From Theobroma cacao (Eukaryota; Streptophyta; Magnoliopsida; Malvales; Malvaceae): a stretch of 64,000 bases of DNA. The stretch covers positions 20,890,240-20,954,239 of the forward strand of contig NC_030856.1 of NCBI RefSeq assembly GCF_000208745.1, written 5' to 3'. The notes under the pieces were generated by a model. It was given only the letters and a program-made list of their open reading frames with translations, did no database searches and had not been told where the DNA came from. Shown here one piece after another: positions 33,989 to 46,466 of this stretch. The position numbers and the translations under genes are program-made. How positions within the stretch are numbered: position 1 is the first letter of the stretch; each line of letters starts with the position of its first letter.

Positions 33989-35308
33989 CTAACATCAACG
34001 TATCTATATCTATATCTATAGATACATATATATGCTTTATTCTTGTCCTAATTTGCAGAGAAAATACATTATTGCTGGGGTTGATGCTGTATCTTAATCT
34101 TAATTTCGATTAAGTGTAGTTTTTAGCTCGTTTCCAAAGTCATTAAGCTCGTAAAAACAATGACAAAAATTCATGGTTGGAGTGGAATAAGGATTTTTCT
34201 CTTTTTTTTCTCTCTCTCCTTGTAAGATGTATTGTTTTAAATTGCTTAAACAAGTGTATTTAAATACCAATTTCCTGATAAGGCATGTGCTATTTTTTTT
34301 TTTTTAGAATTGGTGGAAAAGAGATTCGAATCTTACTCTTTAAGCAAAGAGATTATGCACTAACTAATGAGTTAAATGTTTACGTGCGTGCCATCTAACT
34401 TTTTTATTTTAATTTTTTCTTAATATCTATGCCTATATATCTCGTAATCCATAGAAAGAGTAGAAATAATAACTAAAAATTTATTAATCAATCTCAATTC
34501 TCTGAGCTTACAATTTGATAGGTAAATCACAATCAACACTTTAATGTATTCTAAAACTATATACTTTCTTTCTTCTTAAAAAAACATTGTTTTGCATTTG
34601 AGTATTTGACTTAAATAGATAGATATATTCTCCTTAAAGAGTTGGTGATTTGAATCTCATATACCCCAATTAAAGGAAAAAACAAAAGTGCATGGTTTTG
34701 TTGGAGCATTTGGCTAGTTACTAAGGCTCCGTTTAGTAAGGTTGAAAAGTTTTTTTTAAAAAAATTTCAACGTTTTCCCCGTTTAGAAAAGAGGAAAACT
34801 TTTATAAACGTAAAATGTTTTACGAGTCAATAGAAAAAATTATATTGACCACTGTAGAATATTTAATGCCCTTCTCGTATATAAGATATTTTTGATCTAC
34901 CTTATCCCCACTTTGAGATCAATCCCATGAAGTAATAAAATAATAAAGTATAATTATTTTTTAACTCTTTATTTATTATTATTATTTTATAAGAAATAAA
35001 TCATTTTTATTCAATTGTTTTTTTCCAAAGTACGCAATTTTATTGTTAATTGCGAAAGTCAAATCCGACTTCTATTTTAAGATTACAAAAATAAATAAAG
35101 GCATAAAATAACCCCGAAACACTAGGCATCCAAGTTGGGAAAATTGGATACATCAACCCTCTCACATAATAAAATTAGTTTCGTAGACATTTGGACAAAC
35201 TCAGCCCACCTTTTAGCTCATATAGAGTTATCCAACAAAGGCAATTGTCTCAATTTTAACCAATTTTCACATAAATTCTATCTAGAATAAACAAGCCCTC
35301 AATCAGAG
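33989..35308. other. 3' flank of the DUF620 gene and intergenic DNA
   Basis: There is no perfect AATAAA near the stop; GGAATAAGG at about 34186 is a weak substitute. A - strand SINE-like piece lies at about 34290-34440. The segment GGCTCCGTTTAGTAAGGTTG at about 34724 is the kind of edge seen in hAT-like small elements, but I find no partner end. Confidence 0.4.
34290..34440 (-). mobile_element. Possible tRNA-derived SINE fragment
   Basis: On the - strand an A-box-like TTAGTTAGTGCA is followed about 30 bases later by the B-box-like AGATTCGAATCT, and then a poly(A) (T run at 34288-34305). This is the layout of plant tRNA-derived SINEs, but the A box is weak and no target duplication was found. 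Confidence 0.35.
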
Positions 35309-36408
35309 AAGTCCTTATACTCATGTATTTTATTCAATTTAGTAACTATCCTCCAATTTGAACGAATTTAGTCCTTCAATTTTGAGAATTACTCCAATGT
35401 AGTTCCTCTTTTTAACAGCATCCAATTTAGCCATTAAATAAGTTGATGTCGGCATTGACATAGCACATTTTTGTGGATGCGGCAGCATGGGTAAATGACA
35501 TACTGACATGGTAGTACCGCATCATCTTTTAAGTTCGGGTTGCTGATGTGGCTCTGCCATGTCACCATTAAGGCTCAAGTTGCTGATGTGGCACTACTAC
35601 ATTAGCATGTCAGAGTCATGTGCATGTTAGGAGGCTGTCATATATGTGGCATGCTTAGAGACTATCACGTGGCATGTTAGGATGCTGCCACGTCACTCTC
35701 TTCTTCTCCAAAATATGATGTGGTCTTGTTGAGATTCGAACCTAAGACCTCTAACAAGTACACTAAGGTATTTACCATCATGCATAAGCCTTTGCTTCAA
35801 ATAATTTATTACTTTTGTTTTATTTTCTTTTTTTCTTTCTTATTTTTTTCCTAAAACTTCATCGTTTTTAAGCTTTCTTACACCTTCAAAAACCTTAGCT
35901 ATAAAACCCAAGCTATAAGAGAGACAGAGAGAAAAAAAAAAAGGTAGAGAGAGAAAGGAAGCAAAAAAATGAGAAAAAGATGCTTTTATAGCTAAGGTTT
36001 TTGAGAGGGTAAGAAAGCTCTAAAGTGATGTAGTTTTAGGAAAAAAATAAAAAAGAAAAAAAATACAAAACAACAAAAGTAATAAATTATTAAAAGCAAG
36101 GGCTTAAACATGATAGTAAGCACTTTGGTGTATTTGTTAGAAATCCTGGGCGCATCCTATTTTGGCAAAGAAGAGAGTGACGTGCAACATCCTAAAACAT
36201 GCCATGTGGCAGTTTCTTGGCATGCCATATGCAACCTTTTAACATGCCACACCACTCTGACATGGCACTACCACTTCAGCATGTCAAAGTTACATGGCAA
36301 TGCCACATTGGCATGTCATCTACCAGCACTACCACATTAGCAAAAACTAAATTCTTTAAATTTGACTACAATGATTAAATTGAACAAAATGCATGAGTAT
36401 AGGGACTT
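35309..36408. mobile_element. Foldback element with about 0.5-kb inverted arms
   Basis: The left arm (from AAGTCCTTATACTCATGTAT, 35309) and the right arm (ending CATGAGTATAGGGACTT, 36408) are inverted copies. Matching blocks include GTCACTCTCTTCTT (near 35690) against its reverse near 36176, TAATTTATTACTTTTGTT (near 35801) against its reverse near 36075, and AAAACCTTAGCTATAAAA near 35890 against 35990. The centre is a purine-rich loop near 35945. There is no coding capacity. Arms contain short CATGCCACRT-type repeats and a B-box-like GAGATTCGAACC. Class is uncertain; Mutator-like or other foldback types are possible. Confidence 0.75.
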
Positions 36409-36659
36409 CCTAAGTATTTTGACCCAATTTAACATGTCAATATTAATGGATTTAACAATATGTTTGAAGTGTTTAGTTGTCCGTGTAGACCATAATTATG
36501 TGTTTGAACCTATATACTTCTCTATATTTCCACACCTAGAGAAAGATGAAAAACTTTATGTATAAATAAATTTATACTAAACCAAGATCTAACATAGTAG
36601 GAATTTAGAACATAAAGCGTATTTTGATGCATAGTTTAATAGTGGAAATAATATAGCAA

Positions 36660-37002
36660 AAATAATACTGACCATATTAATTGTTGGTAAATGCACTAGG
36701 ATCTTCCTTCCTTTTTCGTTATGACTCTCTAATGGGTGACATTTTTATGTCGTTGTAAACAAGAGAGGGGACCTTTATATAGTGGATCCCTAATTCCACC
36801 CATCATAGGATTTAGGGTTTCCTACATAGGCTTACATTTTTAAGCCCACATATAACATTAGAGTCTAGCTCACTTTATTATATCAAAGTATGTACTATAA
36901 TATTGTCCCTTTATCAAGGCCAAATTATCTTAACCTCATTTTGTTAAAATACAAAAATAAATAATATAAGTCCACACAAGGATTTTACTAAAAAATCTAA
37001 CA
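36660..37002 (-). repeat. Copia-type 3' LTR (boundary on left uncertain)
   Basis: On the - strand, a polypurine tract AAGTGGGAGAT (37003-37013 on the + strand as ATCTCCCACTT) is followed by TGTTAGATTTTTTAG, the usual join in plant copia elements. The + strand right edge is TCTAACA at 37002. The left edge near 36660-36680 was not resolved. Confidence 0.6.
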
Positions 37003-37013
37003 ATCTCCCACTT

Positions 37014-39212
37014 GGACTACATTATTTAAATTTAAATTTTAAAAACAAATTTCTTGAAATTGACTCACAAGTTGACAACCAAAAACTTTATGGGTCCAAT
37101 TAAGAAAGAACAAATTGGTCTTGAGACTACTCCAAGTACTGTTTTATCTTATAAAATTTTGTGATATAGAAAAAAGCAGTAATTACGTCTACAAAGATAT
37201 AGCATCAACTATAATCACATATACCACTCAATCTTATCAACATGAACTCAATGTGGTAGTGTAGCAATGAATAACAACACTTTCTTGATGATCTATTGTC
37301 ACATTTCATTTTTTGAAAGGATTGTGATCTGCGCATGGACCTAAATGAGTATAGCCAACTAAACAAGCAAGCCTCTTTATCTTAATCATACATTAATAAA
37401 TCAATCACACATGCTTCACTTACCAACATCATCATTATACATGCTTAAATCGTTAATCAACATAATCATAAACATTCATGTATAGGTGTGGACACATGAA
37501 TATGGACTTCTCAACATAAACAGTGTGTACACTTTCATTCATAAACTTTGTACCCTATACAATATGTGTGTGTGTATATATATATATATATAATTTTATA
37601 AATGCACCTTAGGTGCTCATATGGGCTCATAGGCCATCATTCATAATATTCACATAATCTCATATAAGAAACTTGCCATCCAATGGCTCAACATTCTAGT
37701 ATCAACAATTATTTATGAATAGAAATAAAATACTAACTCATCAAGAAAAAATGAACGGACCACATTTCCATGACACGAGGTGCTCAACAACTATCATTGA
37801 TCTACAACAAAGATAGGAAACAGTAATGTGTAAGTCACAGAGACTCCGTGAGTAGATATGAGAAGGGGACAAGTCAAGAGGTTAGAGCTTTTGCACAAAT
37901 AAGCATTTATATAACCATGCATATATGATCTTTCAAATACACATAAGGAACTTGTAGGAGAATAATCATGTTTTAAAACAAGTTTCATAAATTCTTTAGA
38001 AATATGTATAAACTTTTATATCTTTGAAAATCAAGTTCAAAAATAACAAAAAGTTGTTTCATACATTGTGAAGTCTCATACTCCTTTAAAACCCAATTTA
38101 AGTAAACCATTTGAATCACAATCAAAAGGGCTAACTTATGAATTCATTTTCTAATGTCATGGTGTTGAGATTTGCCTTTCGAGGCTCATCAACCAGTCAT
38201 TTGAAACTCAAGAAATTCAGACTAGCCGATATCTAATCTTTTAAATCAACTTTACCTTTTACCTTCACAATAGACTAAGGAATCTTGTTCCAACATCCCA
38301 CAAATCAAACCAATGGAAACAATAAACATCATGATCATTAAATAATGTCAAACACAACATAAACATAAACATTCATCAACTAGCTTTGGGATGGAATAAC
38401 CTTCATTCACCATGGGCCCTATGGTGTATTTCCCGTTAGGCATGAATGCGCATAAGTAGGGAATGGAATCACCACCTCACTCCCCGTTAACTAATAGGGT
38501 GATAATGGAAAATTCCTCATTATCGTAGAAGATTTGTTATTGGAATAACCTCATCTAACCATGGGCAACAACCAACATTTCACATCTTAACATCGAATAC
38601 TCATTTTATAATTCATCATCATTCATTAGACACATAGTGTTCATTTGACATCATAATGTGCCTTCATACTCATAACATGTGGTATATGGAATTACCTCAC
38701 ATACTTAGCACCATGACAATTTAATAAGTCACATTCTCATATCATGGGTTATGTGGAAATTACTTTGCATATTTTAACATAATTTATGTCATATACCTAT
38801 ACTTATTCATGGGGTATGTGGTAATGTCATTACATACAAATAAACATATATAAACATGTAGTCTTACGTAACTTATCCACTATGTGGGATTCATCACCAC
38901 ATAATCATAGAAATTTAACATGCATCTCATGGAAGTGGTGGTTTTGGTATAAAACAATTGGTAAGACTTGTCCCCCCTTGTTGAAAACTGCTACATAATA
39001 GGATATTTATATACATAATAGGTTTGCAAACAATTTGAAAATCATCTGTGTCACTCACATAATAAATCATCATCCCTTCAAATTATTTAATCATACTTTC
39101 GAAAACTAGTTGAAAACGTTGAAATTCAAATCCTTTGAGAAACCATTCTTCAAATAATAGCTCATCAGTATAATTAATCATTTCCATTAAAATCATGCTC
39201 ACTTTACATATT
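37014..39212 (-). mobile_element. Internal region of a non-autonomous copia-like element
   Basis: Over 2.2 kb adjacent to the polypurine tract there is no recognisable gag or pol frame. The segment 38400-38900 holds diverged repeats of the type TATGTGGTAATTACCTCACAT (for example near 38690, 38755 and 38820), each partly palindromic. It may continue beyond the solo LTR at 52505. I take it as a large non-coding retroelement derivative, which is inference from the polypurine tract and LTR. Confidence 0.4.
37566..37592. repeat. TG/TA microsatellite
   Basis: TGTGTGTGTG followed by a TA run. Confidence 0.9.
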
Positions 39213-39849
39213 AAAATTGTCACGACCCAAATTTTGGGCCATGATCGACGCATGGGCCCAATGGACGTAGTCCACTAAGCCTAAGCAAGCCTATTAATAT
39301 GACCTGTTCATCATTCCATCAAAGTTGCTAAATCACATTTCATAACTTCGAATCAAAATAATACTAAGCATTGCCAACTCATAGTGGCATTACTAATCAA
39401 AGATACATGTATTGTCTAAACATACATCTTAATAATTTACATGGGGTTTGTCTATACACAACAAAAGAGTACTCGACTTCCAGCGGAGAGACTCAAATGT
39501 AAGTACAGCTACTAAATGCCAAAACACCTGCCAAGAGTCGAATCTATGAAGACACCTCGACCTAGTTACCAGCTGCCTCTTGATCTGAAAACATGAAGTT
39601 GAAAACAGTGAGTATAAACCCAGTGAGTGAACAAAGAAGGGAACAAGCCACAACAAGGAAAATTTAAAGAAATCACGATGCATTTATCTTTAAAACAATG
39701 CAATTTAGTTTAGCTATTATCAAAACCCCTTATGTAAACCTCAAATGAGTAAATCACTTTGATAAAAAAGGTCCATGCTTAACAAATGATTTGAAGAGTG
39801 AAAACCTTAATAGCCTTTATGCAAATTAAGTCAAGTAAACGACGGGTCC

Positions 39850-40210
39850 TCATTGTAGTGGAAAGGCATTCTCGCTGCAATGAAGTTTGGATTCAAGTTA
39901 TTAGCCAAACGAGGGTTTCTCAATTGGCTGACGGTTTCTCACCAAACCTCTTCATTTCAAACTTAACTAATTAATTCCTTAATGTTAGAAGTCCATGCTC
40001 AACTATGGTACCAAAAAAGTGAAAAATAGGATAACAATCAAACAAAATAAGGAACAAAACAGAAAGTTTTTCGTTGTAGCGAAATTTCTGCCATAAAATA
40101 GAAAGTTTCTCATTACAGCGAGAAGCTACAGTAACTTTCTTACTGCAACGAGATTTCGGTCAGCATTACCCCTCCAAATCCGAGAGTTTCTCACTGTAGC
40201 GAGAAACAGA
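39850..40210 (-). repeat. CTGCAGCGAG palindrome array in solo LTR B
   Basis: Decayed copies such as TTTCTCATTACAGCGAGAAG and TTTCTCACTGTAGCGAGAAA, spaced irregularly, in the same LTR position as in the other copies. Confidence 0.7.
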
Positions 40211-40553
40211 GCAGCAAGAAAAAAAGTTTCCTTTCTTTCAGGAAAAAGCCATCTTGCTAAAATGAAAAAAATCAACATGAAACACATAAAAATTTCAAAA
40301 GTTCAACATGCAAGATTCACATGTGCAAAACCATATACCATACTCATGAACTTTCTATAATACACATATATATATATCCATCACCATGCACACCTTCCCA
40401 TCTTCATCAGCTCATATGCACTCCCCGCTAGCACATGGCTGGGTCAACATCGGCTTATGCACACTCTTACTCGCACATAGTCGGGTCAACATCGGTTTAT
40501 GCGCACTCCCACTCGCACATAGCCAGGTCAATATCATTACACAACAATATTCG

Positions 40554-40571
40554 TATATATATATATATATA
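40554..40571. repeat. TA microsatellite
   Basis: A run of TA dinucleotides inside solo LTR B. Confidence 0.9.
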
Positions 40572-42170
40572 TTAACACAGTATAAAAACACATAGGTCCG
40601 TCCTTTTTACACATTTCACATTTTCACAACCTCAAAATATTTTATCAAGGGCTTCCTCCCAAGGCACACGTTTTTAAGAAAAGTTGGATAAAATCAATCA
40701 ATGTTTTGTGCAAATAGATTTACATTTCCAAAACAGTTTTGAGATGCAAATTCACTCACCAGTATTTTGTTGAGCCTTTAGCAGACTCTAACTTCCCTAA
40801 TGGTCCAATTGAGGCTGTGGGACTTCGTTGGGACCTATCATGCACAACAACATCACCATTAACCCAACTTGGCATTAATACTATTCCAAAGCTATTTTCT
40901 AAATTAGGTTCTACTAGTCATTCTTAACTACTTTCCAACTACCATTAAATGGCTATTGTTTGCAATACTCTACTCACACTAAAATGAATAACAATCCCAA
41001 CAAATAAACTCTCACAAATCTAATTACTAGACATTCTCAACACTTAAAACTCAACTCCAATTTACTACTTACCTTGACAGCTTTGTAACTTTGAAATTCT
41101 TTCCAAAAATTTTCTAAGCTATTATGGGAGTTCTCTCTTTCTTTCTCTAAGCACATAACTAGTGAGAGAAAGTATGGAAGTAGGATTTTTCAAGGGTTTT
41201 AAAGTGAGAAAGTGAAAGAGTACAAGGGTTCTATGCAAAAGTGCACAAAAGCTTGAAAATTGGAGCTACTTTTAGAGAGGTTATGGAGGTTTCATATCAA
41301 GCTTCCATGGAAGATGAAAGCAACATGAAAGAGAAGAAGGAAGAAGGAGAAGAAGCTGCTGAAAAATGGGAGAAGAAGCTGTTGGAAAATGGGAGAAGAA
41401 GCTACTGGAAGAAAGAGATATTTATAGCCCAAGCTTATCCACTCCACTTAAATTACCAAAATGCCCTTAACAAGTTAGCTTGTTCTCCTCCAATCCTTTA
41501 TGCAAATCTTTTTACTCTTTTGACACTGAAACAAAGCCCATAATGGTCTAGAAATGCTCGGGTTTACGAAAACATAAAAATTTTGACCTGAGATGAAAAA
41601 TGACCATTTTTCCCCTACCATGGAAATCATCATCATTTTTATTTCCTTCGTCATTTTACCTATATTTTCATCATTCATTTATGCCTTAGGCCTACTTAAG
41701 CCTTAATATTATTTAAAACTTACTTTTAGGGGCTTACTAAGGAAATGATGAAACTACCCCTAGCCCGTGTTATTACGTCTATGTGAGACCCCAACCTCTA
41801 TAGGCTTGTAATTAAGCATAGATGTAATAATACGAGTTAAGGGTAATTTCGTCATTTCCCTAGTAAGCCATAAAAGTAAGATTTTTAACAATATTATGGC
41901 CTAAATAGGCCTAAGGCATAAATGGATGGTGAAATTAAGGGTAAAATGGAAAGAAAACCAAAATTTTGACGATTTTCACGATAGGGGCAAAATGGTCACT
42001 TTTCACCTCGGGTTAAAATTTTAAGTTTTTATGAACCTAAACATGTCTAGACCATTATGGATCTTGTCCTAGTGTTAAAAGAGCAAAAAGATTGCATAAA
42101 AGATTGGAGGGGAATAAGTTAATTGGTGGAAGGGCATTTTCATAATTTTATGGGAATGGATAAGTTTGGC

Positions 42171-42181
42171 CTATAAATATC
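42171..42181 (+). promoter_or_regulatory. TATA box in the 5' LTR
   Basis: CTATAAATATC, conserved at the corresponding place in the 3' LTR (about 50082-50092) and in solo LTR C (GCTATAAATATAT near 60629). A C/T-rich leader follows in each. Confidence 0.6.
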
Positions 42182-43019
42182 TTGAAATTTTCAGCACCTT
42201 CTTGAATTTCCAACAGTTGGTCTTCTTCCCTTCTCCTCTCTCACATTTCTTCAAAACTCCATGGAAGCTTGATATGAAGCTTGCATGATTTTCTCTCTCT
42301 AGCTCTAGTTTTCATACCTTTGAGCCCTTTTGACTAGAACCTTTGAATTCTTTCACTATCTCACTTCAAAACCCTTGATAAAGCTTATTTTAAGACTTTC
42401 TCTCACTAGTTGGGTATTCTAGAGAGAGAAAGAAAGAATTACCCCATTAATTTGGAAGCAATTGGAAGGGAATTTGACTACAAAGGAGCCCTAGGGTAAG
42501 TGATGAACTAAGCTCAAATTTTGGCTATAGAAAATGGCTAGTAATTGGGATTTGTGAGCTTTTTTATTGTTGAGTATGTTCATTACTTTTAGTGATTAAG
42601 ATAGTGAACATAGATGGCCATTTAATGTGGCAATTGAAAGCTAGCTAAGAGATAGCTTTTAGGGTTCATAGTGTGTAAATTGACCTATTGATTATGCTAA
42701 TGTGATCCTAGGTTCTAAGGAAGCCCCAACATCTTGTTTGGACAATTAGGGAAATTGGAGTCATCTAGAGGCTCTATAATCGATTGGTGAGTGAACTGTC
42801 TTCAAAACTTATTTTGGGAAATATAATGTATTTGCCACCCATTTGAATGAATTATCAAGTTTTTCATAAAGACAAGTGCCTTGGGAACAAGCTTTTGTAA
42901 AAATGGTTTTATGTTGTGATATGTGATTGCTATGGATTCATGCACTATTGTAATATGATGATATATAAATGTGTGTGTTGTGCATGATGAATGATATTGT
43001 GTATAATGACTGTAATCGT

Positions 43020-43200
43020 GTGTGTGCACGATGTGGGGGAATGCACATGCCGGTGATGATGGTGGTGTGAGAGATGGATGATGATAGTGCCCGTGTGCAC
43101 GATGTGGGGGAATGTACATGATGGCACTGATTGTGCATGATGTGGAGGGATGCACACGATGGTGCCGGCTATGTGCACGATGTGGGGAGATGTACATGAC
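43020..43200 (+). repeat. GTGCACGATGTGGGGG short-repeat block (5' LTR)
   Basis: About four units of GTGCACGATGTGGGGGAATG with a variable spacer, each ending near a TGCACATG/TGTACATG. The matching block in the 3' LTR is at about 50935-51115. Confidence 0.85.
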
Positions 43201-43419
43201 TCGGGTGTTATTATGATGATGTTGATGTTTATCTATGTAATTATGCATATCTAGACTTATGAAATGAAAACTTATGAATGTGATATATGATTGACATACA
43301 TGAGAAATTTGATACATTGCACTTTGGGAATTTTCATGTGCTGTATGTTGATCTTGTTGGTTTGGCAGGATGGCCTTTTTGTTGAGTGAGCGAAAACTTT
43401 TCTCTTGTTGCTCTGTTTT

Positions 43420-43930
43420 TGCTATAGCGAAATTCATTCTCGCTGTAGCAAGAAACTCTCGGGTTTGAGAATCTTCACCATAACTGGTTCTTGCTGCAGC
43501 GAGAATGTATTTTGCTACAGCGAGATAGTCACTGTAGCTTCTCGTTGCAGCAAAAAACTCTCTGTTTCATCAGCTGAATTTCGCTGCAGCGAGGAAGAAT
43601 CTCGCTACAGCAAGAAACCTTTTATTTCTGGGTTACAATTTCGCTGCAGTGAGAAAGAATCTCGCTGCAGTGAAAAACCTTCTATTTTGGTCTCCTATCT
43701 TGTCCAATTGCTGCCCTATCTTTCACTTCTTTATAACCATATCGAAGCATGGACTTCCAACATTAAGGATTAAATGAGTTAAGTTTAAAATGGGGAGGTT
43801 TAGTGAGAAACCCTCCGCCAGTTGAGAAAACTTTATTCGGCTAATAACTAAATCCCAACGTCGCTGCAACAAAAATTCATTCTCGCTGCAGCTACGCTGC
43901 AGCGAGAATGCCTTTCCGCTACAACAAAGA
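43420..43930 (+). repeat. CTCGCTGCAGCGAG palindrome array (5' LTR)
   Basis: About a dozen copies of TTCTCGCTGCAGCGAGAA or variants, in irregular spacing and mostly joined by AACTCTCTGTTT-like or AACCTTCTATTT-like linkers. Many are perfect dyads centred on CTGCAG; others differ by C-to-T or G-to-A steps. Confidence 0.85.
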
Positions 43931-44564
43931 TTCGTTGTCATATTTGACTTACTTGTGTAATATTGAAGCTTTCATTTTTCAAATGGTTTGTTATGTATGG
44001 GTTCATGTTTTTCAATTGATTAATCATTTAAGGGCTTGATGAGGGGTTTTTAATAAAAATAGAAACAAATTGCATTGTTTTGAAAAAGAATGCATCATGA
44101 TTTCATTAAAGATTTCTTATGGTATGCTTGTTCCCTTCTTTGTCCACTCACTGGGTTTATACTCACCGTTTTCAACTTCATGTTTTCAGATCACGAGGCA
44201 GCCTATAACTAGGATGAGGTGTCCTTATAGACTTATATCCATCTTTTGGTAAGTGTCTCGGCATTCAGTAGCTGTACATTCTTCCGAGTCCCTCCGCTGG
44301 AAGTCAAGTCTTCTTTTTGAGATGTATAGGCAAACTTGATGTAAATTTTTGAGATACATGTTGTAAGCAATGTACACTTAATTGGTATGCCAGTATGAGT
44401 TGGCAAATGTTTAATTTTATTTTGATTCTAAGTTATGAAATATGACTTAGCAATTATAATGGGATGATGAACACGCCAGATTAATAGGCTTGCTTGGGCT
44501 TAGTGGACTACGTTCATTGGGCCCATGCGCTTGTTATGGCCCGAAATTTGGGTCGTGACAAAGT

Positions 44565-44578
44565 TGGTATCAGAGCTC
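44565..44578 (+). promoter_or_regulatory. Primer-binding site of the Tekay-like element
   Basis: TGGTATCAGAGCTC, complementary to the 3' end of initiator Met-tRNA, 4 bases after the LTR. Confidence 0.92.
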
Positions 44579-44818
44579 TAGGGTTGTCTAGGTCCTAGGA
44601 CTTCCTTTTGTTGGTCCAGCGGAGAGTCGGGTCTTTATGTGGGAACTCCAGTTGTGAAGTGTGAACCGCGACACATTTTACAACCAAGTGACTGCATAAA
44701 TTCCCTATCTTAGAAACCACATTTTTCCTTAAGTATGATTATAAAATGTGTTTAATAACAGGTGTTTGCTCTTGTCTAGGTAAGCATGCTGCCTAAGACA
44801 TGAGCCACCTCAAGACGG

Positions 44819-46445
44819 ATGGGGGATCAAGATGCTCCTATTGAGATGGTAGGTAGGCCACGGGCATCCACCCGGAGGGGCCGAGGTAGACGTGGCAAGG
44901 CCACTAGTCCGGTGAGGGCGGATACGCCTATGAGTAGGCGAGATAAGGGACAGTCCTCAAGTGATGTAGATAGACACCCAGCTGGGGGTATTACCATCGA
45001 AGATTTAGCGGCAAGCTTACAAAGAGTCAATCGGGTTGTAGAAATGATGGCGACCCGTATGAAGGATATACAAAGGGTAGTAGAGGGGAGACCTATAGTA
45101 CAAGAATCCCCTAGCTCCTAAGGACAGGCCGATTGCCAACATCATGAGGTTGAGAGGGGACTTCTAGATATTTCTCTTCCTGACTTTCTCAAGCTTAAGC
45201 CTCAATCATTTTCAGGGTCTGATGCATCGGAGAAACCCCAAGTTTTCTTGGATAAGATGGAGAAGATTTGTAAAGCCTTGGGATGTTCTAGTGTTCGGTC
45301 AGTTGAGCTAGCCGCCTTCCAATTAGAGGATGTGGCGTAGGAGTGGTATAGCTCTTTATGTAGAGGCAGATCGACTGATGCAGCACCGTTGGCCTAGGTG
45401 AGTTCAATGCAGCCTTATTGGATTGATTTTTACCACTCAGTGTGCGTAATACCAGAGCCAAAGAGTTTGAGACTTTGGTACAGACTTCAAGCATGACGGT
45501 GTCTGAGTATGACATCAAGTTCACGTAGTGGCTCGCTATGCGTCTTATCTCATTTTTACCAAGGCGATGAAGATTTAGAGGTTTGTGGATGGGTTAGTGG
45601 AGCCATTATTTAGGGCTGTGGCATCCTGAGATTTCACTACCTATTTTGCAACAGTGGATCATGCTCAACGCATCAAGATGAGGACCAGTGAGAGTAGGGC
45701 TGCGAGAGATAGAGCAAAGAGGGCCAGGACAGAGGGCTATCAGGACCATAGAGATTTCAGTAGTGGTGGCTCGTCTTCTAACCGTCAGGGTCCACAAAAG
45801 GACTCACGATTATCCCAACAGAGGAGTGACCTACCTAGTGCTAGTGTTGGGGTAGGACAGAAAACTTACAATGCTAGGAGGCAACAAGATTTGAGACATA
45901 GTAGTCAAGTTATTCACCCTTGCAATACTTGTGGGAGAAGACATAGTGGACGATGCTTACATACAGCGCCAATTTGTTATGGGTGTGGTCAACCTGGACA
46001 CATTAGGAGGAATTGTCCGAGGGCTTATCAATCTCAAGATTCTGCTCGTGGTTCCACCCAGCCAGCTCCGTCTGCTCCTTCAATTGCTGCCTCATCTGGT
46101 TGGGAGGCTACTGGATCGAGAGGTAAAAGTGCTGGTACTTCATCTCAGGGCAGGCCATCTGGGTCCGGACATCAGAGTTCTGTTGGTAGAGGCCAGGCGA
46201 GGGTGTTTGGTTTAACACAGCAAGAGGCCCAGACATCCAATGTCGTGGTCTCAAGTATTCTTTCAGTTTGTGATATGAATGCTCGAGTCTTATTTAATCT
46301 TGGTGCTACCCACTCTTTTATCTCTCTATGTTTTGCATCTCATTTGGGTAAAGATCGTGTTAGGAGAGAGGAACAATTGGTGGTGTCTACTCCTTTAAAG
46401 GAGGTATTTATGGCCGAGTGGGAATATGAGTCCTGTGTAGTATGA
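44819..46445 (+). pseudogene. Gag and protease of the Tekay-like element, interrupted
   Basis: ATG at 44819 opens a basic head (PRASTRRGRGRRGK). The frame stops at 45121. The capsid part continues in fragments ([32 protein letters not shown] then TAG in place of a Trp-type codon). The 45654-46445 frame gives the capsid end, a zinc knuckle [14 protein letters not shown] with all four ligands, a Ser/Gly/Gln-rich linker, and the protease start. There [12 protein letters not shown] has Asn-Leu-Gly in place of Asp-Ser-Gly, so the catalytic Asp is lost. Confidence 0.87.
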
Positions 46446-46466
46446 GTCAAGGACAAAGACACTTCA

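Larger units (their letters stand above)
41782..44560 (+). repeat. 5' LTR of the Tekay-like element
   Basis: TGTGAGACCCCAACC...GGGTCGTGACA. It contains a TATA-like GGCCTATAAATATC (about 42168-42181), a GTGCACGATGTGGGGG short-repeat block (about 43020-43200) and the palindrome array (43420-43930). Confidence 0.93.

Noticed and set aside
34700..35100. Possible hAT-like small element starting GGCTCCGTTTAG
   Set aside because: Only one edge resembles a known type; no inverted partner or 8-bp duplication found.
42802..43437. 211-codon - strand frame rich in His, Thr and Ser
   Set aside because: It is the antisense of the GTGCAC short-repeat block in the LTR; the matching block in the 3' LTR gives fragments of the same kind. 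Repeat composition, not a gene.
43405..43773. Frame encoding repeated RCSEK-type units
   Set aside because: Arises from translating the CTGCAGCGAG palindrome array inside the LTR; similar frames appear at 51319 and 6664 for the same reason.
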